This document shows, piece after piece, positions 10,240 through 18,898 of a stretch of DNA of 42,677 nt. The position numbers and the translations under genes were made by a program. Each line of letters starts with the position of its first letter. The first letter of the stretch is position 1. The DNA lies in NCBI GenBank assembly GCA_001577215.1, contig LSCC01000005.1:1-42677 (forward strand), written 5' to 3'. The notes beneath the pieces are model-generated. The model searched no databases. It saw only the letters and a program-made list of their open reading frames with translations, and was not told the DNA's origin. Source of the stretch: Fidelibacterota bacterium TCS52 (lineage in GTDB: Bacteria; Fidelibacterota; Fidelibacteria; Fidelibacterales; Fidelibacteraceae).

Positions 10240-10270
10240 TAAAATTACATAATTTATTACTGAAATACAA
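10240..10270 (-). promoter_or_regulatory. Candidate promoter for addA-ftsK unit
   Basis: On the minus strand, TTGTAT (10270-10265) is followed after 17 bp by TAATTTTA (10247-10240), about 33 bp before the addA start. The downstream box resembles the Bacteroidetes-type TAnnTTTG element. The DNA is so AT-rich that a chance match is possible. Confidence 0.35.
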
Positions 10271-10560
10271 GAAAGTATGTGATGACCTTGGGAGAATGAA
10301 AACCAGATAGCGGAGACAGAAAGAAAAATTATGAATTATAAAATGTGAATTATCAATTACGAATTTCCAATTTCCCCACCTGTATGGGCAGGCAATTTCA
10401 AATTCCGTTTTTCAATCTCCATTCTCAGTTTTCCACACCTAATGATTTTGAAAATTTCTTTGACGATATTAATAATATTGATACCAATTACATAAATTTA
10501 TATATCGATTTGTTGGATTTTACGGTCAATTATGAAAAATAATCACTTAATCTGAAAATT
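10271..10560. other. Intergenic stretch with decayed repeat-like DNA
   Basis: This is the main part of the only gap longer than 300 bp. From about 10330 to 10375 it shows degenerate repetition of a GAATTAT/GAATTAC/GAATTTCC theme, then a short GC-rich patch at 10374-10393 (CCCCACCTGTATGGGCAGGC) with the CCTG/CAGG arms of a small hairpin. It resembles worn-down copies of a dispersed intergenic repeat, but I have only one copy in the window. An open frame at 10345-10542 overlaps it and has no ribosome-binding site or protein-like pattern, so I do not call a gene. Confidence 0.35.
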
Positions 10561-10564
10561 TTTC

Positions 10565-10595
10565 TTGACAAAATATTTAAAAAATAGTAAGTTTA
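10565..10595 (+). promoter_or_regulatory. Candidate promoter of the Mbh hydrogenase operon
   Basis: A perfect TTGACA at 10565-10570 is followed by a 17-bp spacer and TAAGTTTA at 10588-10595. The second box fits a Bacteroidetes-like TAnnTTTG element in seven of eight positions but only three of six of TATAAT. It leaves an untranslated leader of a little over 100 nt before the first operon gene. The same two-box design with the same spacing precedes hypB. Confidence 0.5.
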
Positions 10596-10713
10596 AAGTA
10601 GATGAAAAAAGATATAGCAAATAAAAGCAAATATATCAAAATCAAAATTAATATTTTAACCATTTTTATTTCAAATTATTTTAATAATTTTTGAACATAT
10701 GGAGGTATATTAA

Positions 10714-11739
10714 ATGATAATAAGGAGAGAAGATTTATTTTTATTTTTTAATAGATGTATTTCTGAAAAAATCGATAATTATGAAGAGATATTACTTCCA
10801 AAGAAAAATAATAAAAAGGATGAAGCACAATTTTCTTTTATAAAATATAATAATGATAAAAAAATTGAATATGATCTAGAATCATTCAGAACAATTGATC
10901 CGATAAAAACTTTTTTCTATTTATCTCGGGAAAATGTTAGTTCTACAAATATTCATTCAAAAAAACGAATTATTGCAGGAATAAAAGCTTGCGATTTAAA
11001 AGCATTAAATATATTGGATAAAGCATTAATTAATGAAGATTTTATTGATCCTGCTTACAAAAATTTGCGTGACAATACTCTTATTATCAGTACTGATTGT
11101 AATCAAATTACCGATAGTTGCCATTGTAATTTAGTTGGTGGCAAACCTTATGCAGAATCAAATTATGATATTAATTTATCAAAAGTTAATAACAATGACT
11201 ATTATTATATAGTAGCGGGTTCAGAAAAAGGTAAAAAATTTATTGATACTATTAAAGATCATGTTGCTGTTAACGATGCTCCGAATGATGTTGTTTCATT
11301 AGTAGAGGAAAACAGAAAAGACATTTTTAATAAATTAGAAAAAGAAAATAAAGAATTTTATCATACAGATAATTTTAAAGAATTAAAAAATAAAAATGAA
11401 AAACTCTGGATAGAAAACTCAGAAGCTTGTGTTGGTTGTGGTGCTTGTACAAATATCTGCCCAACTTGTTATTGTTTCATTTTAAATGATGAAACAGAAG
11501 CGGAAAAATTTGTTAAAGTTCGTAGTTATGATTCATGTCAATATCATGGTTATGCTCGCGTTGCTGGAGGAGATTCACCAAGAGCAAAAATGCACCAAAG
11601 ATTTCGAAATAGATATTTATGCAAATTCTCATATTTCGATAGTAATTTTGATGAAATTGGTTGCGTCGGGTGTGGAAGATGTATTGATGCTTGTGCTGCC
11701 GAAATCGATTTTAGAAAAGTAGTAAAAGAATTAAGTTAG
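10714..11739 (+). CDS. 4Fe-4S protein, sulfhydrogenase beta/AsrA-like
   Basis: 341 aa, soluble. The N-terminal two thirds resemble the electron-transfer domain of anaerobic sulfite reductase subunit A and the beta subunit of cytosolic sulfhydrogenases. It has a cysteine cluster near residues 125-131 (CNQITDSCHC). Two [4Fe-4S] ferredoxin motifs follow in the C-terminal third: CVGCGACTNIC near 233 and CVGCGRCIDAC near 317. In those enzymes this subunit carries electrons between a flavin NAD(P)H subunit and the catalytic core. It starts after a GGAGGT site and is the first gene of the Mbh operon, 33 bp before the matching flavoprotein gene. What it transfers electrons to here is inferred from context: the membrane hydrogenase encoded directly downstream. 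Confidence 0.82.
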   Translation: MIIRREDLFLFFNRCISEKIDNYEEILLPKKNNKKDEAQFSFIKYNNDKKIEYDLESFRTIDPIKTFFYLSRENVSSTNIHSKKRIIAGIKACDLKALNILDKALINEDFIDPAYKNLRDNTLIISTDCNQITDSCHCNLVGGKPYAESNYDINLSKVNNNDYYYIVAGSEKGKKFIDTIKDHVAVNDAPNDVVSLVEENRKDIFNKLEKENKEFYHTDNFKELKNKNEKLWIENSEACVGCGACTNICPTCYCFILNDETEAEKFVKVRSYDSCQYHGYARVAGGDSPRAKMHQRFRNRYLCKFSYFDSNFDEIGCVGCGRCIDACAAEIDFRKVVKELS

Positions 11740-11772
11740 ATAAATATTAACCGATTCAAGGAGAATCAATAT

Positions 11773-12594
11773 ATGAAAAATCCCTTTGAAGTCATTCCCG
11801 GAAAAATATTTGAGATAATTCAAGAATCTCCATTAATTAAAACTCTGCGAATTCGCCCTGAAAAATCAATAAAATTCAAGACAGGGCAATTTGTAGAATT
11901 ATCCATTCCCGGAATTGGAGAAGGCCCATTCACCCCATCTTCTTCTCATTTTGTTTCTAACACAATGGACATTACAATTATGAAAACGGGTTTTGTTACA
12001 GACCATGTTCATGAATTACAGGTAGGTGATAGGGTTGGAATTAGAGGTCCTTACGGTAAGGGCTATCCAATTGAAAAATTTAAAAATAAAGATGTAGTAA
12101 TAATGGGTGGAGGAGTTGGATTGGCTCCTACTAGATCATTATTTCTTACATTAATAGATGAAGTTGATAACTATAAAAGTATTACTTTTTTAGGAGGTGC
12201 CAAAACACCTAAAGATTTTATTTATAAAGATGCAATTAGTAAATGGCGAAAGATCGATAGGGTAAATTTTTTGAGAACAGTCGATTTGGTTCCAGAAGAT
12301 CAAAAATGGGATGAAAATACAGGTGTTGTTACAACTTTACTTGAAAAAATTGATATAGATCCTAAAAATAATCCATCTGTTGTTTGTGGTCCTCCAATAA
12401 TGATGAAATTTGGAACATTTGCATTGAAAGATTATGGTTTTACAGATGAAAACATTTATTTGTCAATGGAAAAGAAAATGTATTGCGGATTTGGAGAATG
12501 TCGTCATTGTGTAATTGGAAAATATTATGCTTGTAAAGACGGTCCTGTTTTCACTTATGAAATGATAAAAAACGAGGAGGCAATTTGGGAGTGA
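11773..12594 (+). CDS. FAD/NAD(P)-binding oxidoreductase, sulfhydrogenase gamma/AsrB-like
   Basis: 273 aa. It has the ferredoxin-NADP reductase fold: a flavin-binding barrel (about residues 1-105, with PFTPSSS in the place of the usual RxYS-type motif), then a nucleotide-binding domain with GGGVGLAPTR near residue 116. A C-terminal [2Fe-2S] cysteine set (CGFGECRHC, then C at YYAC) lies near residues 237-255. This is the arrangement of AsrB, HydG of sulfhydrogenase and related diaphorases, which pass electrons between NAD(P)H and iron-sulfur partners. Together with the preceding gene it would form an NAD(P)H-handling arm. Whether it prefers NADH or NADPH cannot be read from the motif. It overlaps the next gene by 10 bp. 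Confidence 0.85.
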   Translation: MKNPFEVIPGKIFEIIQESPLIKTLRIRPEKSIKFKTGQFVELSIPGIGEGPFTPSSSHFVSNTMDITIMKTGFVTDHVHELQVGDRVGIRGPYGKGYPIEKFKNKDVVIMGGGVGLAPTRSLFLTLIDEVDNYKSITFLGGAKTPKDFIYKDAISKWRKIDRVNFLRTVDLVPEDQKWDENTGVVTTLLEKIDIDPKNNPSVVCGPPIMMKFGTFALKDYGFTDENIYLSMEKKMYCGFGECRHCVIGKYYACKDGPVFTYEMIKNEEAIWE

Positions 12595-13094
12595 AAAAAC
12601 TATTAATAAATATACCTAAATTAATGGAATCAAATGTTTCTGCAGATAAGATCGAATGCGAGTATTTATTTCATCGAAAAAATGAGGGATTATTTTCTCT
12701 TTTAGAAATTGCTCAATTTGCATCTTATTGTCGCCAGTGTAAATCAGCTTTTTGCGTAGATGCATGTCCTAAAGAAGCTCTTGAACGACAAGATAATGGA
12801 ACAATTAAAAGATTTAATATGAGATGTGTTGGTTGTAAAAGTTGTGTTCTCGCCTGCCCTTTCGGAACTATTCTACCTGAAACAATTAATTATGTTACAA
12901 CAAAATGTGATAATTGTCTTAACCAACTCAAAGAAAATCCCGATTATATTCCACTTTGTGTAAAAACAGCTCCGGAAGGAACTTTTAAAATGAAAGAAAT
13001 GAAAGACGAAGATCCGGATAAAAAATTATTCTTTGTTGGCAAATATTTGGCAGTGATAAATCCTAATTGGTTACAAAAAGAGGGGAAAAAATGA
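12585..13094 (+). CDS. HydN/HycB-like polyferredoxin
   Basis: 169 aa. Cysteine groups are CRQCKSAFCVDACP (about residues 49-62), CVGCKSCVLACP (about 82-93) and CDNC with a later lone C (about 109-127). This spacing resembles four-cluster electron-transfer subunits of the HycB/HydN/DmsB type. The start is uncertain: GAGGAGG at 12574-12580 serves either the TTG at 12585 or the GTG at 12591, both inside the previous gene's end. The stop overlaps the next start in an ATGA junction at 13091. It lies between the diaphorase-like pair and the membrane hydrogenase genes, which suits a wire between the two modules; that role is inference. Confidence 0.82.
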   Translation: MGVKKLLINIPKLMESNVSADKIECEYLFHRKNEGLFSLLEIAQFASYCRQCKSAFCVDACPKEALERQDNGTIKRFNMRCVGCKSCVLACPFGTILPETINYVTTKCDNCLNQLKENPDYIPLCVKTAPEGTFKMKEMKDEDPDKKLFFVGKYLAVINPNWLQKEGKK

Positions 13095-14020
13095 AATTAG
13101 AATACTTATTTTTTATATTTATTTTTCCCGGAATATTATTTACATCTATTCTTGGTTTAATAATTGGTTGGGTTGATAGAAAAGTTTCAGCCAGATTCAC
13201 ATTTAGAGTTGGTCCTCCATTTCTACAAAATTTTAACGACTTTTTTAAATTACTTGGCAAGGAAGCAACTCTTATAAAAAACAGCATACATTCATTATTT
13301 ATAGCAGCTCCATTCGTGGCATTCGGTACATTATCACTTCTTGCAACAATGATTGGTGTAACATTATTTTATGGCATTGGTTTCGGTGGAGATATTTTTG
13401 TGATTATGTATTTGATGATGATTTATTCGGTTATGATAGTTTTAGGTGGTGCATCGACAGGAAATATTTATTCCAGTATCGGAGCAGGTAGAGAAGTAAA
13501 ACTCCTTATTGGAGATGAATTGGTTTTTATTCTTGTATGTTTAGTTCCGATTATCAAATCAGGTTATCAACTTAATTTAGAAAGCATTATTAATTTCCAA
13601 GCATCTAATGGCGCCTTTATTGGCTCAGCTTCTGGTATTCTTGCATTTTTACTTAGCATAATTTGTATTCAAGCAAAAATGACAATGCAGCCATTTGATA
13701 TTCCAGAAGCAGAGACGGAAATAGTAGAAGGTCCGTTAATGGAATATAGTGGTCCTCCACTTGCTTTCTGGAAATTAAATCATTTTATGATGTATGTAAT
13801 TTTTCCATTCTTTTTAATTTTAATCTTCTTAGGCGGTTTTAATTTAACTGGTTTGGGAATTTTATGGTTTATTCTAAAATATGTTGGGATTGTCGTTGTG
13901 ATGATAATTATTAAAAATACAAATCCAAGAATTAGAACAGATACCGCTTTAAATTTTTTCTGGAAATATGCTTCACCAATTGGACTATTAGCAATTATTT
14001 TAGCAATATTAGGAGTGTAA
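13091..14020 (+). CDS. mbhM: Membrane subunit of group 4 hydrogenase, NuoH/EchB/MbhM-like
   Basis: 309 aa from the ATG at 13091, which has an AGAGGGG ribosome-binding site; an in-frame TTG at 13067 is open but less likely. About eight TM helices are visible. Family signatures are the N-terminal GWVDRKVSARFTFRVGPP region (about residues 23-40) and the acidic loop PFDIPEAETEIVEGP (about 202-216), which corresponds to the quinone/ion-path loop of complex I NuoH. In Ech and Mbh hydrogenases this subunit docks the hydrogenase arm onto the membrane ion-pumping arm. It is followed one base later by the NiFe small subunit gene. Confidence 0.93.
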   Translation: MKLEYLFFIFIFPGILFTSILGLIIGWVDRKVSARFTFRVGPPFLQNFNDFFKLLGKEATLIKNSIHSLFIAAPFVAFGTLSLLATMIGVTLFYGIGFGGDIFVIMYLMMIYSVMIVLGGASTGNIYSSIGAGREVKLLIGDELVFILVCLVPIIKSGYQLNLESIINFQASNGAFIGSASGILAFLLSIICIQAKMTMQPFDIPEAETEIVEGPLMEYSGPPLAFWKLNHFMMYVIFPFFLILIFLGGFNLTGLGILWFILKYVGIVVVMIIIKNTNPRIRTDTALNFFWKYASPIGLLAIILAILGV

Positions 14021-14021
14021 A

Positions 14022-14441
14022 ATGGGATGGTATAATAAGAGATTAGCGAAATCATTATGGGTTTTTCACATTAGTGGTTCACCTTGTAATAATTGCGATA
14101 TTGAAATATTGGATTTAATCACACCTAAATATGATGTTGAAAGGTTGGGAATAAAATTAGTCGGCTCAATTAGACATGCAGATGTTTTACTTGTAACCGG
14201 AGTATTCAATGAAAAGGTAGCACCTAAAATAAAAAAGATTTATGAACAAGCACCAAAACCAATTTTTGTAGTTGCAATAGGAAGTTGCCCTTCATCCGGA
14301 ACAGTTTTCAAAAATAGTTACAATATAGTTGAAAATAGGGAATCTGTTATTCCAATAGATATGTATATTCCCGGATGTCCTCCAAAACCAGAAGCAATGA
14401 TAGAAGGAGTAGCAAAATTAATGGAGAAATTAAATGGCTGA
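14022..14441 (+). CDS. mbhJ: [NiFe] hydrogenase small subunit, NuoB/MbhJ-like
   Basis: 139 aa, the short single-cluster form typical of group 4 hydrogenases. The four ligands of the proximal [4Fe-4S] cluster are present: CNNC (about residues 22-25), the cysteine in GSCPSSG (about 89) and that in PGCPP (about 119). The cluster hands electrons to the NiFe site of the large subunit. The start has a GGAGTG site 4 nt after the previous coding end. It overlaps the NuoC-like gene by 8 bp. Complex I NuoB has a CC pair instead of CxxC at the first position, so this is the hydrogenase version. Confidence 0.94.
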   Translation: MGWYNKRLAKSLWVFHISGSPCNNCDIEILDLITPKYDVERLGIKLVGSIRHADVLLVTGVFNEKVAPKIKKIYEQAPKPIFVVAIGSCPSSGTVFKNSYNIVENRESVIPIDMYIPGCPPKPEAMIEGVAKLMEKLNG

Positions 14442-14859
14442 TTATCAAGAATTTATAAATGAAATGGGATCTAAAATAAAAGTTGAGATCAAAAAGAAAA
14501 GGCGTCTATATTTTCAAGTAAAAAATGACGATATTCTTGAAATTATCGACCATCTTTTTAATAAAATGGGTTGCAGATTATCAACTGCAACTGCAACAGA
14601 GACATATAATGGGGTTGAAGCACTTTATCATTTTTCTGATGACAAAACAGGGAATTATTACTGTCCACGAGTTGTTATGAAAGATAAAGAGAACCCTGAA
14701 ATGAATTCAATAACACCAATTGTAAAAGGTGCCGAATGGATTGAAAGAGAAATGGCAGAATGGTGGGGAATAAAATTTATTGGACATCCGAGACCAATAC
14801 CACTATTATCAAGAAATCATCCAAAAGCTCCAAATAAACCAATGCGATGTGGGAGATAA
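14434..14859 (+). CDS. mbhK: NuoC/MbhK-like 30-kDa subunit
   Basis: 141 aa, soluble. The C-terminal half has the 30-kDa subunit signature: EREMAEWWGIKFIGHPRP (about residues 107-124) followed by a proline-rich tail. In complex I and group 4 hydrogenases this subunit bridges the small and large catalytic subunits and carries no cofactor. It overlaps the small subunit gene by 8 bp and is 6 bp before the large subunit gene. It is separate from the large subunit, as in Mbh and Ech, and not fused to it as in HycE of formate hydrogenlyase. Confidence 0.92.
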   Translation: MADYQEFINEMGSKIKVEIKKKRRLYFQVKNDDILEIIDHLFNKMGCRLSTATATETYNGVEALYHFSDDKTGNYYCPRVVMKDKENPEMNSITPIVKGAEWIEREMAEWWGIKFIGHPRPIPLLSRNHPKAPNKPMRCGR

Positions 14860-14865
14860 AATTTT

Positions 14866-16074
14866 ATGAAAACAAAAAGCAATTTAAAAAATATTGTAAA
14901 TAAAAATCAAATTCCACTTGGTCCTTTTCATCCGTTATTAGAGGAAGCTGAATACTTTAATATTACCGTTGATGGTGAAACGGTTGTTGATATTGATATG
15001 GATACCGGTTGGATGCATCGTGGACATGAATTTATTTCTGAGCAGAAGACATTTACACAGTCAATTTATCTAGTTGAAAGAATTTGTGGAATTTGTTCAA
15101 CTTCTCACCCACTTGCTTGTGTTCATGCTGTTGAAGATGTAGACAATATTGAAATTCCGTTGAGAGGTAGATATATTAGAACTTTAGTTGGAGAATTAGA
15201 AAGAATTCATAGTCATCTTCTCTGGGTCGGATTAGCCGGACATTTTATTGGATATGACACAGTTTGGATGTGGGCTTGGAAATATCGTGAACCTGTTTTA
15301 CAAATGTTTGAGATCATTTCAGGAAACCGTAATCATTACGGCATGTTGAGAGTTGGTGGTGTAGGAAAAGATGTTGATCCTGCATCTGTACCTGAATTGA
15401 ATAAAATCCTTGACACATTAGATAAAAAAATGGATATGATAGCTAAAATAGCTAACGATGATCCTGTTTTAAGATCAAGACTGGTTAATGTAGGAATTCT
15501 GTCAAAAAAAGATGCAATTGATTTTTGTGCTGTTGGACCAACTAGCAGAGCTTCCGGAGTAAGAGGAGATATTAGAAAAGATGAGCCGACAGATGCTTAT
15601 GATCTTGTAGATTTTAATGAAATTATTACTAAAAACGGTGATGTCTATGATAAGTTTGTGGTTCGTGTTTTGGAAACATTAGAATCAATTAAAATATGTC
15701 GCCAATGCTTGAATAAATTGAAAATAATTGATGGACCGATTTTAAATAATGTAAAAGAAATATCAGCTGGTGAAGGTATTGGAAGATATGAAGCTCCTCG
15801 GGGTGAAGTTTTCCATTATGTTAGGACAGATGGAACAAATCGTCCGATCAGACATAAAGTTCGTGCCCCAAGTTATAATAATATTCCAACTTTTCAGGCA
15901 AGCTGTAAAGGAATTCCTATCGCTGACGCACTTATAACTTTAGCCGGAGTTGATCCTTGTTATTGTTGCACCGAAAGAGCGATAAGAGTAACCGACAAGA
16001 ACAATAAAAAGAATAATATAGATCTATTAAAATTATCTCGTGATAAAACTTCTAACATCAGGGGGAATTTCTAA
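14866..16074 (+). CDS. mbhL: [NiFe] hydrogenase large subunit, group 4, NuoD/MbhL-like
   Basis: 402 aa. Both nickel-binding cysteine pairs are present: RICGICSTSH with Cys74 and Cys77, and DPCYCCTER with Cys365 and Cys368 (Cys367 is extra). This marks a working hydrogenase and not a complex I NuoD, which has lost them. About 31 residues follow the second motif, as expected of a precursor whose C-terminal peptide is cut after nickel insertion; a matching protease gene ends the operon. The catalysed reaction is reversible proton reduction to H2, driven by reduced ferredoxin in Mbh and Ech enzymes. The stop shares one base with the next start. Confidence 0.95.
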   Translation: MKTKSNLKNIVNKNQIPLGPFHPLLEEAEYFNITVDGETVVDIDMDTGWMHRGHEFISEQKTFTQSIYLVERICGICSTSHPLACVHAVEDVDNIEIPLRGRYIRTLVGELERIHSHLLWVGLAGHFIGYDTVWMWAWKYREPVLQMFEIISGNRNHYGMLRVGGVGKDVDPASVPELNKILDTLDKKMDMIAKIANDDPVLRSRLVNVGILSKKDAIDFCAVGPTSRASGVRGDIRKDEPTDAYDLVDFNEIITKNGDVYDKFVVRVLETLESIKICRQCLNKLKIIDGPILNNVKEISAGEGIGRYEAPRGEVFHYVRTDGTNRPIRHKVRAPSYNNIPTFQASCKGIPIADALITLAGVDPCYCCTERAIRVTDKNNKKNNIDLLKLSRDKTSNIRGNF

Positions 16075-17888
16075 TGTTAAATAACAATCTGCTTTTATTA
16101 ATTTTAATTCCACTTGCTATTTCATTTCTGAATATTTTCTTGCCTACAATTCTAAGAAAAATTCTTGTTTTTGCAACTCTGGTAGTAACTTCAATAATTA
16201 CAATAAATCTTTTTAATGCAAATAATGAAACGTTTACATTATTTTCAAACACCATTCTTTCTCTTGATAAAATGTCTTACTTTGCCTTAGCTGGAATACA
16301 ATTACTTTCTTTCATAATTTTGATATTTTCACTAAAAGGTGTAGAAAATAATATTCAGAAACAATTTTTTGCGTTATATCCCCTAACATTAGCTTTCAGT
16401 AACGGAGTGATCTTAAGTGAACACTCTTTCAGTTTTTTAATTTTCTGGGGTTTGTCCGGATTAACATTATATTTATTCAATTTACTTGGAAAAACAAAAG
16501 ATACTCCTAAAACCGCAAAGAAAACTTTTTTAATTATCGGTGGTAGTGATGCTTTTCTAATTATGGGATTAGCTATTGTTTGGTTTTTAAATCCCGGAAA
16601 CTCTTGGTCATTATTATCAACAAATATTCCACTTGTTGATGGATTATCTTATACGGCATTTTTCTTATTTTTAATCGCTTCATTTTCTAAAGCAGGTGGT
16701 TTTCCATTTCATACTTGGGTTCCGGATTATAGCAAGGATTCCCCTGTGGAAAGTGTCGCATTTTTACCGGCTTCATTAGATAAATTACTAGGTATTTATC
16801 TGTTAGCAAGAATGGTTACTACTCTTTTTGAAATAGATATTTTAGTAAATTTGATTATAGTAACTTTAGGTGCAATTACAATAATTATTGCAGCAATGAT
16901 GGCAATGATACAGAATAATGGAAGAAAACTTCTCGGTTATTCCACCATTAGTCAAGTTGGATATATGATTATGGGAATTGGCAGTGGAAGTATTCTCGCT
17001 TTTGCCGGCGGATTATTTCATATGATAAATCATACAATTTACAAATCCAATTTATTTCTTGCACTCGGTTCTGTAGAGAAACGAACTGGAACAAATGAAT
17101 TAAATAAACTTGGTGGATTAGGAAAAATAATGCCCTTTACTTTTATTATGGCTCTTATCGGCACATTATCCACTTCTGGCGTTCCACCTTTTAATGGATT
17201 TTTCTCTAAGTGGATGATCTATCAAGGTATAATTGAAAAAACTGCGACATTAACTGTAGGATATCAGATTTGGATGTTAATTTGCTTAATTCTCGCTATC
17301 TTTGGTTCTGCTTTAACCTTGGCAGTTTTTATAAAATTCATTCATGCAATTTTTCTTGGAAAATATCAGAAAAAATTTGCTAAGATCAAAAGGACACCAA
17401 TTAATCAAATTCTGGCAACCGGATTGCTTTCTTCACTCTGTATTATCTTTGGAATTTGGGCAGTAAAAATTCCACTAAATAATTTTATTATTCCAGCATT
17501 ACAGGATTTAGGACTTAGTGCTCCACAATTTATTGGTACATATAATCCACAATTAATAATCTTACTATTTGGGTTAACATTTGTTACAGGAATGATTATT
17601 TACTTGTTTACAAAAAAAGTAAAATTTGATAATAATTATCTTGGTGGAATGGATGCAGAAGAAAGATTTAGAATTCTTGGTACAGAATTTTATAATGAAG
17701 TAAAAAATATGAAACCGCTAAATACATTGTATAGTTGGGCAGAAAAAAAATATTTTGATATTTATGATATTACTACTAAATTCACTAATTCTACAGCGAA
17801 ATTATTACAACAAGCACATCCCGGACAATTGCACCTCTATTTATTATACATTGTTGTCGGTTTGCTTATATTTTTATTGTTAATTTAA
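16074..17888 (+). CDS. NuoL/EchA-like antiporter subunit
   Basis: 604 aa with about 14-16 TM helices. The antiporter core has SKAGGFPFHTWVPD (about residues 204-217; the lysine matches the central pumping Lys of NuoL) and DKLLGIY (Lys of the next half-channel). In TM5, where NuoL, MrpA and MrpD carry a glutamate after Trp (FWE), this protein reads FWG (Trp125-Gly126). A soluble C-terminal part (about 525-575) leads to a final TM helix preceded by HPGQLHLY, as in EchA/HyfB-like proteins. It has a strong site (CAGGGGGA) and follows the large subunit directly. It adds a second antiporter-like subunit besides the MrpD-like one downstream, comparable to the extra MbxH' of Mbx. Confidence 0.88.
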   Translation: MLNNNLLLLILIPLAISFLNIFLPTILRKILVFATLVVTSIITINLFNANNETFTLFSNTILSLDKMSYFALAGIQLLSFIILIFSLKGVENNIQKQFFALYPLTLAFSNGVILSEHSFSFLIFWGLSGLTLYLFNLLGKTKDTPKTAKKTFLIIGGSDAFLIMGLAIVWFLNPGNSWSLLSTNIPLVDGLSYTAFFLFLIASFSKAGGFPFHTWVPDYSKDSPVESVAFLPASLDKLLGIYLLARMVTTLFEIDILVNLIIVTLGAITIIIAAMMAMIQNNGRKLLGYSTISQVGYMIMGIGSGSILAFAGGLFHMINHTIYKSNLFLALGSVEKRTGTNELNKLGGLGKIMPFTFIMALIGTLSTSGVPPFNGFFSKWMIYQGIIEKTATLTVGYQIWMLICLILAIFGSALTLAVFIKFIHAIFLGKYQKKFAKIKRTPINQILATGLLSSLCIIFGIWAVKIPLNNFIIPALQDLGLSAPQFIGTYNPQLIILLFGLTFVTGMIIYLFTKKVKFDNNYLGGMDAEERFRILGTEFYNEVKNMKPLNTLYSWAEKKYFDIYDITTKFTNSTAKLLQQAHPGQLHLYLLYIVVGLLIFLLLI

Positions 17889-17904
17889 AATAACGGAGGA
17901 ATAA

Positions 17905-18438
17905 ATGCCTATAGAGACCTGGCTTATTTTTATATTAAGCTTTATGATAATCGGATCAATTGTAGCTTTAGAAATTAAAGATATTCTTTCAGCAGTAATT
18001 GCTGTTGGTGTTGTTGGCCTCGGTGTTTCACTTTCATTTATCTTTTTACAAGCTCCAGATTTGGCAATTGTTCAATTCCTATTCGAAATATTCGCATTGA
18101 TCATTATGGTAAGAGCATTTGTAAAAAAAGATTATCATCAAGAAGAACCATCAAAAGTAAATAAAATACTCATTGGAATTACAATTATTACTCTGCTTGC
18201 GATTTTATATTTTACTGCTTCAATATTGAACTTGCTTCCTGAATTTGGTGAACCACTTATGAATACCGCACAATATTATTTGAATAATGGAGCTTCAGAT
18301 ACAGGAGCCGCAAATTTAGTTACATCAATTATTTTGGACTATAGAGCTTACGACACGCTTGGTGAAGTAACTGTATTGTTTACAGCAATTCTTGGTGCAT
18401 TGACAGTTTTACGAATTAAATCAAAATCACATAGATAG
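17905..18438 (+). CDS. MbhD-MbhE fusion, MrpA C-terminal-like
   Basis: 177 aa, about five TM helices. Residues 1-75 match MbhD/DUF4040 (ending FEIFALIIMVRAF). Residues about 80-177 match MbhE, with the signature LVTSIILDYRAYDTLGEVTVLF (about 138-159, given here by its key residues D145, R147, D150 and E153). In Pyrococcus Mbh these are two genes; together they correspond to the C-terminal part of MrpA. They form part of the sodium/proton path between the antiporter-like subunits. It has a GGAGG site and is 10 bp before the MrpB-like gene. Confidence 0.9.
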   Translation: MPIETWLIFILSFMIIGSIVALEIKDILSAVIAVGVVGLGVSLSFIFLQAPDLAIVQFLFEIFALIIMVRAFVKKDYHQEEPSKVNKILIGITIITLLAILYFTASILNLLPEFGEPLMNTAQYYLNNGASDTGAANLVTSIILDYRAYDTLGEVTVLFTAILGALTVLRIKSKSHR

Positions 18439-18448
18439 GAGATATTCA

Positions 18449-18898
18449 ATGGACAATAATTCCGGAATGACAATCATTGTGAAAACAATTACGAGAATTA
18501 CAGTTCCGATAATAATTCTTTATGGATGTTATATTATTTTTCATGGGCATTTGACTCCAGGTGGTGGATTTGCCGGTGGAGTTATTATTGCATTGGCCCT
18601 ATTGAATGTTATGATAGCATTTGGTAGAGAATTCACAAATAATTGGTTAAATATCAATTTTTTAGAAAAATTGGAATCAATAAGTGCTACATTATTTCTT
18701 GTTTTGGGAATTCTTGGATTTTTAATTGGAACCACATTTTTATTAAATTTTATTTCTAAAGGAGAATTATTCAGATTACTTAGTGCAGGAACAATACCGG
18801 TGTTAAATATAATAATCGGAATAAAAGTGGCAATGTCACTATTTCTTGTAGTTTGGGTATTAGCCGGTTTAAAATTAGACGAAGGAGAATCATTATGA
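18449..18898 (+). CDS. mrpB: MrpB/MbhF-like subunit
   Basis: 149 aa, four TM helices. The family signature GHLTPGGGFAGG is at about residues 33-44. MrpB is a required subunit of Mrp-type Na+/H+ antiporters and of the Mrp module of Mbh. It overlaps the mrpC-like gene by 4 bp (ATGA), showing tight translational coupling. The assignment is clear from motif and order. Confidence 0.93.
   Translation: MDNNSGMTIIVKTITRITVPIIILYGCYIIFHGHLTPGGGFAGGVIIALALLNVMIAFGREFTNNWLNINFLEKLESISATLFLVLGILGFLIGTTFLLNFISKGELFRLLSAGTIPVLNIIIGIKVAMSLFLVVWVLAGLKLDEGESL

Noticed and set aside
10345-10542. 65-codon open frame in the intergenic region
   Set aside because: No ribosome-binding site, it starts inside repeat-like DNA, and the translation has no protein-like pattern.
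13067-13090. Upstream TTG start for the NuoH-like gene
   Set aside because: The ATG at 13091 has a good ribosome-binding site and forms an ATGA overlap with the preceding gene.
10714-13094. Dissimilatory anaerobic sulfite reductase (asr) genes
   Set aside because: The siroheme catalytic subunit AsrC is absent, and the genes overlap into the hydrogenase core, so they are better read as an electron module.
14434-16074. Possible complex I (Nuo) instead of a hydrogenase
   Set aside because: The large subunit keeps both nickel-binding CxxC pairs and a cleavable tail, and a maturation protease ends the operon.
18853-18894. Upstream extension of the MrpC-like frame
   Set aside because: It would add a basic stretch encoded inside mrpB; the ATG at 18895 has a GAAGGAG site and gives the family length.
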